Assembly: GCA_000814665.1 (NCBI GenBank)
Contig: JWIH01000017.1
Location: 186,001 to 250,000 of the forward strand
Length of the DNA stretch: 64,000 nt
Source of the DNA: Pseudoalteromonas flavipulchra NCIMB 2033 = ATCC BAA-314
GTDB taxonomy: Bacteria; Pseudomonadota; Gammaproteobacteria; Enterobacterales; Alteromonadaceae
Reading direction: 5' to 3'
Below are positions 45,113 through 54,807 of the stretch, one piece after another; positions within the stretch are counted from its first letter, which is position 1, and each line of letters opens with the position of its first letter. The position numbers and the translations under genes are program-made. The notes beneath the pieces are model-generated. The model worked only from the letters and a program-made list of their open reading frames with translations, ran no database searches and had not been told where the DNA came from.

Positions 45113-46586
45113 TTAGAGATTGTCTTTATGTTGCGCTTCAAATCTTTGTTGCATGACCAGTATCGCTTTTTCTACCGCTTGCTTGGCATTACTTGTATCG
45201 CCGTTTGTTACCGCTAATATCGCTATGTTCTTTTCTGGCAACACTAAGTTGTCTAAATAGAAGGTCCCAGTAAAGCCATTGTGATGAAAGCTATTGTTGT
45301 TTGGAGTAAGGATCCAGCCTAAGCCATATTCTGGGCTAACCGGTGTGAGCAGTCGCGTATATGAATTAGCACCAATCAAATTATCACCACCTCTGGCACC
45401 CGCGAGATAAGCACGTAAATAGTATGACAGATCGGTCAAGGTCGTACTGACTAACCCAGCAGGTCCAACAACGTTTGGTAGATCGACCCTATCGGCCGGT
45501 GTTATTGGATGCCACTGCCCTTCTCGCATCTGATGCCCACTCGGCTGTCCTTCTGGATCTCCATAGCTAGCAGGCCCAAATCCAATATTTTCCATTCCAA
45601 GAGGAATGAATACTTCTTGCTTCACTAACGCTTCCCATGATTGCCCCGTCACACGCTCCAACATATGGCCTGCAACAACATAACCTGCATTGCTATATAG
45701 ATAGGTTCCGTGAGTCACTTCTGGTTGCGTCGATAACACCTCTTGAGTCCAGGCATATCTTTGCTCGACCATGCCACGTTGATCTAAATGCCACTTACCA
45801 GAATACATGGAGTCAAGATCACGCTTTAAGCCCGAAGTCATCGAAAGCAGTGCAGTTAGGGCCTGTTGACCTTTGCTGTTTGATTTTTGTTCTTCTGAGT
45901 GTGTTTTGGTCGCGACGCTCGACTTGCCGCCTAGTAATCTAGGCAAAAGTTGAGCAACAATGAACAAAGCGCACTCAGGTGAACCCAAAGGGCAGCGCTT
46001 GATTGGCATTTCTACTGTGTTATCGCCTGACTCACATAGAATAACTATGCTACGCCGGCTCTGCCTTGTATAAATACCAATCAAACTGCTGCAAAAACAA
46101 ACTTGAAAGATCAACAGGCCCTAGTGTAACAGACTCAAATTCAGGGTTAATTTTTCCGATTAACTCAGGAAAAACATCACTCACCCGACTGTCAAATCGA
46201 ATTAACCCCTGCTCAACCAAGCGAGCAGCGACGGTTGCTGTCATGGACTTACTGAACGAACCAATCGACCACTTATCAAGTTTGGTGACCAGAGCTTGCC
46301 CTGTGCTCACTCGCACACCAGCTACATCAAGCTCAATCAACTCATCCCCATAAACGATAAACCCGCCAAGTGCGGGCATAGCAAACTCAGCTCGGATCGC
46401 TTCCAGTTGTTCGTTGAGTAGCCCGTCTCCCACCTTGCCATAGCGCGGCGGAGTGACGGCTATGTCTTCGCTAGCACTCTTTTCAATAACAATAGAATTG
46501 TCACTGTTATTACAGCCAGTTAGTAAGGCGCAGCCCAGCAGTGTAATAAGCCAACCAAACGCCAGCCGACTTTGACGTAGAAACAT
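45113..46586 (-). pseudogene. Beta-lactamase-family serine hydrolase lipoprotein, interrupted by a MITE-like element
   Basis: Two minus-strand reading frames, 46586-46050 and 46114-45113, are halves of one gene. The first has a lipobox (LLTGC) and the nucleophile motif SFSK in GSFSKSMTA; the second has YSNAGY and HNGFTG, the other class C beta-lactamase/esterase motifs. Removing the 263-bp element plus one TA target copy (265 bp) leaves 1209 bp, exactly 403 codons, with the join VTL-TALLSMTSGL matching the family. The intact product would be a 402-residue periplasmic serine hydrolase. As it stands the gene is broken: the first half stops inside the element. Confidence 0.88.
45859..46121. mobile_element. 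263-bp MITE-like insertion with TA target duplication
   Basis: Ends GGGCCTGTTGA and TCAACAGGCCC are perfect 11-bp inverted repeats (CTTT/AAAG nearby extends the similarity), flanked by TA on both sides. No transposase gene fits inside. A TA duplication is usual for IS630/Tc1-mariner elements and some IS5-family subgroups, so it is probably mobilised in trans. It disrupts the serine hydrolase gene. Confidence 0.85.
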
Positions 46587-46852
46587 GAGATATCCTTATA
46601 AGTATTAGGTTGAACGAATACTACTTTATAAAAACGTTACGTAAAATTTAATTTTTATTAAAGTTTAATGCTTTACACATCGCAGGCGTAGTTAAAATTA
46701 TCGAGATAACAACCTGATTATTTTAAGATTTAAAACAATCAGGTGATCTCAGTGCATTGCCACTATTGATTGAAAAACGAGAGGTAAAAACTTGCCGAAG
46801 GTGGTAGGATTGCTACAACTAATAAGTATAAATAATTCTTTCGGGATTAAGC

Positions 46853-49735
46853 ATGCCAAATAGCGCGAATACCAATGCAAATGGACGGATACTTTTTTTA
46901 TTTATCGCAATACTGACTGTTGGACTATGTAGCGCCGCAGGTGCTTACCTACTGCCAAAGCAAGCTGACGTCCCTGCCGCACCAACCGTGAACCTACAAC
47001 AACAAGCAACAACAGTTGCAACTCCCCTTGCTAAGGTGGTCACACAACACGGTTTTGACAGTGCCAAACAGATTGTATCCGCATTATTAGCATCTAACGA
47101 ACACTTGGGCGCCTATTTGTACGTCAATACGGGGATGGGGCAACCAAACCTAGTATTCCAACAAAGTGCAGGTGAGCAAATCATTGCTCTGAATCGCGAA
47201 GAGTCTTATAACAAAGACACAATGCAGGTTTACCACATGCCACTGCGACTAGATGAGCAAAACGTTGGTGAACTCATTTTGACTTATACACCACCCGTTG
47301 TAACTACATCATCAGGCGATCCATTCATTGCCTATATACTGCTCGCTGCCGCTATTATTAGCGCCTTGATGATTGTTGTGATTGCGGCTCGTCGGCTTTC
47401 TGGCGCATCAAGTAACGATACTGAAGAGCTTATCTCAGAAATCAATCATCTAACGACGGATAAAAACTACAAGTCGACGGTGGGTACTTATTATAGTGGC
47501 GGTCTGGCTGAGGTTGCTGAAGCGATAAATGCGCTGTTAAAGCAAGTGCAATCATCCATAGAATCCGATCAAGCAACGCAAAATGAGTTAAAACAGCTTC
47601 AAGAAAGTCTCGAAACTGAAGTTCAAGCCCGCACGCTGGCGCTAGAAAAAGCGATTTTAAATGCGGAGCGTGCTAGTGATGCTAAAACCACTTTCTTAGC
47701 CACCATGAGCCATGAGATCCGCACGCCAATGAACGGCGTCATTGGTACTATTGATTTACTGCGTCAAACCGATCTTGACGGTGCTCAACATCGCCTCACC
47801 ACGATTATTCGCGACTCGGCTTTCTCTTTACTTGGTATTCTCGATGATATTCTCGACTTTTCTAAAATTGAGGCTGGTAAATTACGCATAGACAATAGTG
47901 CTTTCTCGGTGGCTGAAACTACAGAGGAAGTCGCACGTGTGCTTTCATCAGTAGCGAAAAAACGTAAGTTAGACTTACAACTGTTTATTGCTCCTGACAT
48001 TCCAACGAATTTAGTTGGTGACACCGTGCGCGTTAGGCAAGTACTTTATAACCTGTGCAGTAATGCTATTAAATTTACGACTACAGATGACTCAACCCAA
48101 GGTTATGTAAAAATCTCCGTTGAAGTTGCACAAAACACCTCGGAGCATTACACCTTACGCTTTACCGTCACTGACAATGGTAAAGGCATGACAAAAGCTC
48201 AGTTGAGAGAAATTTTTAATCCGTTTATTCAAGCTGAGGGCTCTATCACCCGCGAATTTGGCGGTACAGGACTTGGCCTTTCTATTTGTAAAAGTTTAAT
48301 CGAACTCATGCTAGGTAGTATCCATGTTAACTCGGATATTGGCATGGGAAGCGAGTTTGTCGTGGAATTGCCATTTAGTGTGGATGGCAAAGTTAATTAC
48401 GCAAATAAGCAATTGTTAAACGGCCGCACTGTTGCCCTACTCACCCCAAATAATGAAAGACGCACTATTTTAAATCGCTACCTTTCATTCATGGGCGCGA
48501 GTGTGATTGCTATCGATGAAAGCGAAATAACCGAACACCAGCACGAAGATAAACTTATTTGGGTGCTAGATGGTTTAGACGGCATGGACAAGGTCAATGA
48601 AGAGCTAAGAACCGTCGTTTATTCGCTTGAGAAAAACGAACAGCAAGTTGTTGTCCTAAGTAAAATGGACGAAGCCGCCCTTAATCACAAAAATATTTTC
48701 TATCTCAATGCATCACCGTTATGTAAGTCTAGCTTTATGACGGCTATCTTGGTTGCTGCCGGTTTGCATAAACCAAAGGAAATTAAACCATCACGCACTA
48801 TCAACGACTTTTTAAGCGTTGATGAAGCAAGAGCAACCAACAAACTGGTGTTGTTAGTTGAAGATAACGTATTAAATCAGCAAGTGCTGACCGACCAATT
48901 ACACCTGTTAGGCTATGGTGTCGAGGTTGCGGAAAATGGTGAAGAAGGCCTAGAGCTTTGGAAAAAAGAGCACTTTCCAATCGTACTGACTGATTTACAT
49001 ATGCCGAAGATGTCGGGCTACGACATGGTCAAACATATTAGAGACTATGTAGAAACCGCAACAGATACCATTGAACAACCATACATCATTGCCGTGACAG
49101 CCAATGCGCTCAAAGGTGAAAGAGAACGTTGTGAGGCTGGTGGTATGAATGACTATATCACCAAACCAGTAGAGTTAAATGTATTAGAGGCAACACTTAA
49201 TAAGTGTATAGAAAGCCTACCAAAAGCACAGCAACCGAAACCAAGTGCTGAGCCATCAGCTGCTGTACCAGCAGCCGCTAGCCAAGTACAGCCGGGATCA
49301 GAGCAAGAAACAGAGCTAGAGCCTGAAGTTGATGAAGTTGTGGTTGCAGAGCCTGAAGTTATTGAAGCTGAGGCCAGCGAACCAGCTCCCGCTATCAACA
49401 TGGACATGCTCAACAAGTATGTAAATCATGATGAGGCGAAACGAAATCGCTTTTTCCGAATGTACTTAGAGCAAAGTAGCCAGTTAACACGTGATGTAAA
49501 TGGTGCGGTGATCACGATGAGCCAAGAAGAAATCATTGAAGCTTGTCATCAACTTAAGTCCATTTCTAAAACTATCGGTGCCGAAAAAGTAGCTGAAACA
49601 GCCATAGAGTTTGAGACTTTATGTAAGGAAGGCACGCTTACCACCGATCAGCTGATCCAGATGCGTGATAAATTGGAGCAGGACTTTTTAGCCGCAACCG
49701 AGTTTATCCAACAATATTTGAGTCAAGAAGCCTAA
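46853..49735 (+). CDS. Hybrid sensor histidine kinase (BarA-like architecture)
   Basis: 960 residues: membrane helix 12-34, periplasmic domain of about 120 residues, helix near 160-182, HAMP-like linker, coiled coil, HisKA with H287 (TMSHEIRTPMNGVIG), HATPase (LCSNAIKF, DNGKGM, GGTGLGLSI), a degenerate receiver (about 515-640, no phospho-acceptor), a normal receiver with D714 (VLTDLHMPKMSG) and a C-terminal HPt with H899 (CHQLKS), joined by an acidic Glu/Val-rich linker. The layout, including the decayed first receiver, resembles BarA/GacS, but identity is unproven. The region 46587-46852 upstream shows no other gene. Confidence 0.87.
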   Translation: MPNSANTNANGRILFLFIAILTVGLCSAAGAYLLPKQADVPAAPTVNLQQQATTVATPLAKVVTQHGFDSAKQIVSALLASNEHLGAYLYVNTGMGQPNLVFQQSAGEQIIALNREESYNKDTMQVYHMPLRLDEQNVGELILTYTPPVVTTSSGDPFIAYILLAAAIISALMIVVIAARRLSGASSNDTEELISEINHLTTDKNYKSTVGTYYSGGLAEVAEAINALLKQVQSSIESDQATQNELKQLQESLETEVQARTLALEKAILNAERASDAKTTFLATMSHEIRTPMNGVIGTIDLLRQTDLDGAQHRLTTIIRDSAFSLLGILDDILDFSKIEAGKLRIDNSAFSVAETTEEVARVLSSVAKKRKLDLQLFIAPDIPTNLVGDTVRVRQVLYNLCSNAIKFTTTDDSTQGYVKISVEVAQNTSEHYTLRFTVTDNGKGMTKAQLREIFNPFIQAEGSITREFGGTGLGLSICKSLIELMLGSIHVNSDIGMGSEFVVELPFSVDGKVNYANKQLLNGRTVALLTPNNERRTILNRYLSFMGASVIAIDESEITEHQHEDKLIWVLDGLDGMDKVNEELRTVVYSLEKNEQQVVVLSKMDEAALNHKNIFYLNASPLCKSSFMTAILVAAGLHKPKEIKPSRTINDFLSVDEARATNKLVLLVEDNVLNQQVLTDQLHLLGYGVEVAENGEEGLELWKKEHFPIVLTDLHMPKMSGYDMVKHIRDYVETATDTIEQPYIIAVTANALKGERERCEAGGMNDYITKPVELNVLEATLNKCIESLPKAQQPKPSAEPSAAVPAAASQVQPGSEQETELEPEVDEVVVAEPEVIEAEASEPAPAINMDMLNKYVNHDEAKRNRFFRMYLEQSSQLTRDVNGAVITMSQEEIIEACHQLKSISKTIGAEKVAETAIEFETLCKEGTLTTDQLIQMRDKLEQDFLAATEFIQQYLSQEA

Positions 49736-50313
49736 TGATGTGGGGGTCGCAGCCCCCACAAATCCTGTCACCACTAGGGGGCAGGCACTGTCTCAGTAAG
49801 GTAAAGATAAATGGATCGCAGGGCCGACTTGCTCCTACACCTGCAATGAGTGGTAAATATCAACGATATTAATGCTCACACCATTCATTTAGATATAACC
49901 GCCATCTAAAAGCATGATCCTTCCCTGAATCACTGACCGCATTTTATGCGCTTTCTGACTCCAAACACTTCCCCTATTAATTCTCACTGAGTATACTGAC
50001 GCACTTTTTTAAATTAGTTAGTCGTTACATACAACAAACGCTAGTTGAAATAGGTACTGGTCACCCGTTCAAAAAAAGTACAGGCATGCCTGAGTTCATA
50101 CAAGCAAATATCTGATTAAGATTTTTACTCGGTGACTCGATGAGCCATGCCAATCTGCATTGAAAAGTGTTCTATTTACCGCACGTCGCTTCAAACGTTG
50201 CACGCTAAGTACATGGCTCATTATTCAGTGTTGATTGAAAAACATTAGATGCAATAACGCATCCTTTATAAAAATGACCAGATACAACACATTGATTAGA
50301 TTAGGAAGTACAT
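49736..50313. other. Intergenic region with one strong hairpin
   Basis: GTGGGGG-TCGCAG-CCCCCAC at 49741-49760 follows the kinase gene and may end its transcript, although no T run follows. The remaining 550 bp carry no reading frame or RNA motif I can support; the 3' part presumably holds the POT transporter promoter. Confidence 0.5.
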
Positions 50314-51750
50314 ATGAATTCAGTTCCGAAGGCCGGAGAATTTCTGGGTCACCCTAAAGGCCTCTTCTTATTATTTGGTACCGAAATGTGGGAGCGCTTT
50401 GGCTACTACGGTATGCGTGCCATCTTAGTTCTTTATCTTGTAGCACAAGTTCAAAATGGTGGCTTCGGTTGGAGTAATGCCGACGCACTAAGTCTTTACG
50501 GCACGTTTACGATGGCCGTTTATCTCACCCCTCTCTTTGGCGGTTGGCTTGCAGATAACGTATTAGGTCAGCGCAAAGCCATCATTATTGGTGGTATTTT
50601 AATGGCTGCTGGCCATTTTATTATGGGTATTCCTCACAGCGTTGTGGCAGGACAAGAAGTAAACGTCTTCTACCTTGGCTTGGCATTGCTTTGTTTAGGT
50701 AATGGTTTATTCAAGCCAAATATCTCAACGATGGTTGGCGATTTATACCAAGAAGGTGACAAGCGCCGTGACGGTGCATTCACTATCTTCTATATGGGTA
50801 TCAACTTAGGTGGTGCATTAGGTCCACTTGTTGCGGGTTATGTAGCAGCGGTCGTGAACTGGCAGGCAGGCTTTATCGCAGCAGGTATTGGTATGATCAT
50901 TTCTGTGGTTATGCAGCTTATCTTAAGCCAGAAATACCTTGGCGATATCGGTAAAGTACCTTCTGCTAAACTTTCTCAGCAGATGTCTGACTCACAGACA
51001 AAAGAGCCGCTTACGAAGAAAGAAAAAGATCGTATCCGTGTTATTTTCACCATGAGTGTTTTCTCAATTATCTTCTGGATGGGTTTCGAGCAGGCTGGTG
51101 GTCTGATGAACCTATTCGCAAACGACTATACCAACCGTATGTTTATGGGCTTTGAGATCCCGGCTTCTTGGTTCCAGTCGCTTAACTCTATCTTCATCAT
51201 TGTATTTGCGCCATTAGTAGCGATGATCTGGTTAAAGCTAGATAACAAAGAACCGAACTCTCCAGTAAAGTTTGCAATTGGTCTAGTGTTCTTAGCACTT
51301 GGTTTCTTAACCATGATGCTTGCGCTTGCAACAGAAGGTGGTGAAGCCGGTGGCACACTTCAGATCAGCATGATTTGGTTAGTATTGTTCTACATGTTCC
51401 ACACCCTTGGTGAGCTATGTTTATCACCGATCGGTCTTTCTATGGTAAGTAAACTGGCGCCGCTGCGCTTAGCATCACTGCTAATGGGTATTTGGTTCCT
51501 ATGTACAGCGGTTGCAAACAAGCTTGCTGGCCTTGTTGGCTCTTTCATCGGTGAAGGCCAAGAAGCAATGGAAAACGCGATGAGCATCTTCATTGGTTTA
51601 GGCGGCGTTGCCTTGCTATCTGCTGTGTTAATGTATCTATTAAGCAACAAGCTTGTAGATTGGATGCACGGCGCTGAGGGCAAGCACGAACCTCAGACGC
51701 AAGAACATTACCTTGCGGAAGAGCTAGAAGTATCCGCTGAGAAGCAATAA
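50314..51750 (+). CDS. POT-family proton-dependent peptide transporter
   Basis: 478 residues, about 14 membrane helices. The POT signature EMWERFGYYGMRAILVLYL (E-x-x-E-R-F near 24-30), GGWLADNVLGQRKAI, FTIFYMGINLGGALGPLVAGY and GELCLSPIGLSMVSKLAP are all present. It imports di- and tripeptides with protons at the inner membrane. AGGAAG precedes the ATG. A strong terminator follows. Confidence 0.93.
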   Translation: MNSVPKAGEFLGHPKGLFLLFGTEMWERFGYYGMRAILVLYLVAQVQNGGFGWSNADALSLYGTFTMAVYLTPLFGGWLADNVLGQRKAIIIGGILMAAGHFIMGIPHSVVAGQEVNVFYLGLALLCLGNGLFKPNISTMVGDLYQEGDKRRDGAFTIFYMGINLGGALGPLVAGYVAAVVNWQAGFIAAGIGMIISVVMQLILSQKYLGDIGKVPSAKLSQQMSDSQTKEPLTKKEKDRIRVIFTMSVFSIIFWMGFEQAGGLMNLFANDYTNRMFMGFEIPASWFQSLNSIFIIVFAPLVAMIWLKLDNKEPNSPVKFAIGLVFLALGFLTMMLALATEGGEAGGTLQISMIWLVLFYMFHTLGELCLSPIGLSMVSKLAPLRLASLLMGIWFLCTAVANKLAGLVGSFIGEGQEAMENAMSIFIGLGGVALLSAVLMYLLSNKLVDWMHGAEGKHEPQTQEHYLAEELEVSAEKQ

Positions 51751-51760
51751 TATTTGCTGT

Positions 51761-51785
51761 AAACCACGCTAATTTAGCGTGGTTT
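51761..51785 (+). terminator. Terminator after the POT transporter
   Basis: AAACCACGCTAA and TTAGCGTGGTTT form a perfect stem with a 1-base centre. The rest of the gap to 52169 carries no gene; a TyrR-like box lies at 52041. Confidence 0.65.
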
Positions 51786-52040
51786 ACCTCTTCCACAATA
51801 GCCATACGTAAAGATTTAAATACACTTAGCGCCATTTCCCCTCTCAATGTAGTCGTGTGATAAAAATCCCCTCTCTCATATAGTCCATCAACTAAAAACT
51901 TAAAAACCAAATAAAATCATAGCAATATAAAAATAAAGTTACAAAATACCCCGCAAAGCACCTTGCTGTTTTTAGTCAAAATTTAAGCAAAAATAATTAT
52001 CGTCACGCCTGTGTCAATTTTGTGTCTCTTACATGGCAAT

Positions 52041-52058
52041 TGTGCAACTAAATTTACA
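52041..52058 (+). promoter_or_regulatory. TyrR/PhhR-like operator before hppD
   Basis: TGTGCA-ACTAAA-TTTACA matches 10 of 12 fixed positions of the TyrR box TGTAAA-N6-TTTACA. It is 112 bp upstream of hppD, a sensible place for aromatic amino-acid control. Confidence 0.55.
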
Positions 52059-52169
52059 AAGTCTCCTACTGCTATTTACTGCCTCTAACTTCCCCTTTGC
52101 AGTAATTTGATTAATCATCCAGTCATAAATACTAACAAGTCACCCAGTGCTTAATACGGGAGTAAAACA

Positions 52170-53216
52170 ATGAGTGAAGTAAATAATCCACTAGGCCTAG
52201 TCGGCATCGAGTTTACAGAATATGCAACACCAGACGCTGATTACATGGATAAAGTATTCACTGACTTTGGATTCTCAAAACTAAAGAAATTTAAAGACAA
52301 AGATATCGTTTACTACAACCAGCACGATATTCACTTCCTGTTGAATAACGAGCGTGAAGGCTTCTCAGCACAGTTTGCTAAAAGCCACGGCCCGGCTATT
52401 TGCTCTATGGGCTGGCGTGTAGAAAATGCGCAAAAGGCGTTTGATACTGCGGTTGAGCGTGGTGCAAAACCTGCGACTGACTCAACACACAAAGACTTAC
52501 CATACCCAGCGATTTACGGTATCGGCGATAGCCTTATCTATTTCATCGAAAACTTTGGCGATAAAGGGTCAATCTTCGAGCAAGACTTCGTTGACCTAGA
52601 AGAGCAAAAGATTGTTGAAGACAAAGGCTTTAAGCGCATCGACCACCTAACGAACAATGTTTACAAAGGGACGATGGAAACTTGGGCTAACTTCTATAAA
52701 GACGTATTTGGCTTTACTGAAGTTCGTTACTTTGACATCAAAGGTCAAAAAACGGCGCTGCTTTCTTATGCACTTAAGTCACCATGTGGCACTTTCTCTA
52801 TTCCAATCAACGAAGGCAAAGACGACAACAACAACCAGATCGATGAGTACTTAGATGAGTACAATGGTCCAGGTGTACAGCATTTAGCCTTTTTGACTGA
52901 CGACTTGGTTAGTTCACTAGATAAACTAGACAAGAGCACCATTGCCACCTTAGATATCGTAGATCACTACTACGACACTATCTTTGACCGTGTGCCTTGG
53001 GTTAAAGAAGATAAAGAAAAGATCAAACAACACCAAATCCTAGTAGATAGCCAAAGCGAAGACTGCTACCTACTACAGATCTTCACTAAAAACCTGTTTG
53101 GCCCAATCTTCATCGAAATGATCCAACGTGTTGACGATGGCGGCTTTGGTGAAGGTAACTTCCAAGCGTTATTCGAGTCGATTGAGCGCGACCAAGAGCG
53201 CCGTGGTGTAATCTAA
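52170..53216 (+). CDS. hppD: 4-hydroxyphenylpyruvate dioxygenase
   Basis: 348 residues. Iron ligands are placed at H159 (RIDHLTNNV), H238 (GVQHLAFLTDD) and E316 (PIFIEMIQR), in the C-terminal vicinal-oxygen-chelate half; the terminal GFGEGNFQALFESIERDQ is a strong signature. It converts 4-hydroxyphenylpyruvate to homogentisate in tyrosine degradation. GGGAG precedes the ATG. A terminator separates it from fahA. Confidence 0.96.
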   Translation: MSEVNNPLGLVGIEFTEYATPDADYMDKVFTDFGFSKLKKFKDKDIVYYNQHDIHFLLNNEREGFSAQFAKSHGPAICSMGWRVENAQKAFDTAVERGAKPATDSTHKDLPYPAIYGIGDSLIYFIENFGDKGSIFEQDFVDLEEQKIVEDKGFKRIDHLTNNVYKGTMETWANFYKDVFGFTEVRYFDIKGQKTALLSYALKSPCGTFSIPINEGKDDNNNQIDEYLDEYNGPGVQHLAFLTDDLVSSLDKLDKSTIATLDIVDHYYDTIFDRVPWVKEDKEKIKQHQILVDSQSEDCYLLQIFTKNLFGPIFIEMIQRVDDGGFGEGNFQALFESIERDQERRGVI

Positions 53217-53235
53217 ACACACATATCAAATTAAT

Positions 53236-53265
53236 AAAAAAGCAGCTAGCGATAGCTGCTTTTTG
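53236..53265 (+). terminator. Terminator after hppD
   Basis: AAAAAGCAGCTA-GCGA-TAGCTGCTTTTT: perfect stem with T tract. A further inverted repeat (ACTTGAGTT..AACTCAAGT, about 53288-53321) lies before fahA and may regulate it. Confidence 0.85.
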
Positions 53266-53348
53266 TGGTTTATCAAATTGCTATTACGACTTGAGTTTTT
53301 CACTTTTGACCATAACTCAAGTTGAAAGCCAAAATTAAAGGAAAGGCA

Positions 53349-54662
53349 ATGTCTCAAATTAATGAAACACACGACATCCAATTAACAAGTTGGGTAGCTA
53401 GTGCGAATGCGACTGGAACTGATTTCCCTATTCAAAACTTACCTTTTGCAGTATTTCGTCGTAAGAACAGTAATGAAGAGTTTCGCGGCGGTGTTGCGAT
53501 TGGCGATCAAGTACTAGACCTTGGCGCTGTTGTTGACGCTAACCTATTTACAGGCGATGCAGCTGAGGCCGCCGAAGCTGCAAATGCCCCTGCATTAAAT
53601 GAATTTATGGGTATGGGCCAGCAGTACTGGTCAGCACTTCGACTTGCCCTGTCTCGTGCATTACGTGAAGGTTCTGAGCTGCAATCAAGCCTTGAAGGCG
53701 CATTGGTTGCACAAGATGACGTGGAATATGCTTTACCTTGTCACATTGGCGATTACACCGACTTTTATACCTCAATCTACCATGCAACAGCGGTAGGTAG
53801 CCTGTTCCGTCCTGATAACCCACTGCTGCCAAACTACAAGTGGGTACCAATCGGTTATCATGGTCGTGCATCGTCAATTGGTGTTTCAGGTCAAACGTTC
53901 CCTCGCCCTAAAGGCCAGACCAAAGCACCAGATGCAGATACGCCGTCATTCGGTCCTTGTAAGCGTCTAGACTACGAATTAGAGCTAGGTATTTACCTAG
54001 GTAAAGGTAATGAACTTGGCGACTCTATCGCAATTAAAGACGCTGAAGATCACGTTTTTGGTTTTTGTTTATTCAATGACTGGTCAGCACGTGACTTGCA
54101 AGCTTGGGAATATCAACCATTAGGTCCATTCCTTGCGAAAAACTTTGCTTCAACGGTTTCTCCTTGGGTTGTAACCACAGAAGCACTTGCACCATACCGT
54201 ACTCAATGGCACCGTGATGAAAATGATCCACAACCGCTGGAATACTTAGAATCAACACAAAACCGCGAGTCTGGTGCTATTGATATTCGCATGGATGTCT
54301 TACTAGAGACTGAAAAAATGCGTAGCGAAGGCGCTAAACCAAGCAAACTGTCTGAATCCAGCTTCAAGCACAGCTATTGGACAGTGGCGCAAATGGTTAC
54401 ACACCACACTGTGAATGGCTGTAACTTCTTACCGGGTGATATGCTAGGTTCAGGCACGCAATCAGGCCCTGAGCATGTAGAAGCGGGTTCATTACTCGAA
54501 CTATCACGCGGCGGTAAAGAAACTATCACGCTTGCAAACGGCGAAGAGCGTAAGTTCCTAGAAGATGGCGATAAAGTAATTATGCGCGGCTGGTGTGAAG
54601 CTAATGGCTATAACCGTATCGGCTTTGGCTGTGTTGAAGGCACTATACTTCCAGCGAAATAA
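53349..54662 (+). CDS. fahA: Fumarylacetoacetase
   Basis: 437 residues from the ATG at 53349 (AAAGGAAAGG upstream). N-terminal SH3-like domain (NLPFAVFRR, GVAIGDQVLDL), then the catalytic domain: DYTDFYTSIYHAT (metal Asp and neighbouring His), RLDYELELGIYLG, FNDWSARDLQAWEYQPLGPFLAKNF. It hydrolyses fumarylacetoacetate to fumarate and acetoacetate, the last step of tyrosine catabolism. The preceding hppD has its own terminator, so expression may be partly independent. Confidence 0.95.
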   Translation: MSQINETHDIQLTSWVASANATGTDFPIQNLPFAVFRRKNSNEEFRGGVAIGDQVLDLGAVVDANLFTGDAAEAAEAANAPALNEFMGMGQQYWSALRLALSRALREGSELQSSLEGALVAQDDVEYALPCHIGDYTDFYTSIYHATAVGSLFRPDNPLLPNYKWVPIGYHGRASSIGVSGQTFPRPKGQTKAPDADTPSFGPCKRLDYELELGIYLGKGNELGDSIAIKDAEDHVFGFCLFNDWSARDLQAWEYQPLGPFLAKNFASTVSPWVVTTEALAPYRTQWHRDENDPQPLEYLESTQNRESGAIDIRMDVLLETEKMRSEGAKPSKLSESSFKHSYWTVAQMVTHHTVNGCNFLPGDMLGSGTQSGPEHVEAGSLLELSRGGKETITLANGEERKFLEDGDKVIMRGWCEANGYNRIGFGCVEGTILPAK

Positions 54663-54709
54663 TCGCAATTAATTGTGAGTTAATCGCAATTTTATTTACT
54701 TTTAAATCA

Positions 54710-54737
54710 AAGGCATGATGATTTCATGCCTTTTTTT
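54710..54737 (+). terminator. Terminator after fahA
   Basis: AGGCATGA and TTCATGCCT bracket a 4-base loop and are followed by seven Ts. Confidence 0.85.
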
Positions 54738-54807
54738 AGTTCTAAAAACTGGAAATTTGACTAAAAATTGTTAGAGTGTAGCGCTGATTTAAATCCGAGG
54801 TTGAACG

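Noticed and set aside
45637..45942. 101-residue plus-strand frame across the serine hydrolase and the insertion
   Set aside because: It is the antisense shadow of the hydrolase gene and continues into the MITE-like element without any family feature.
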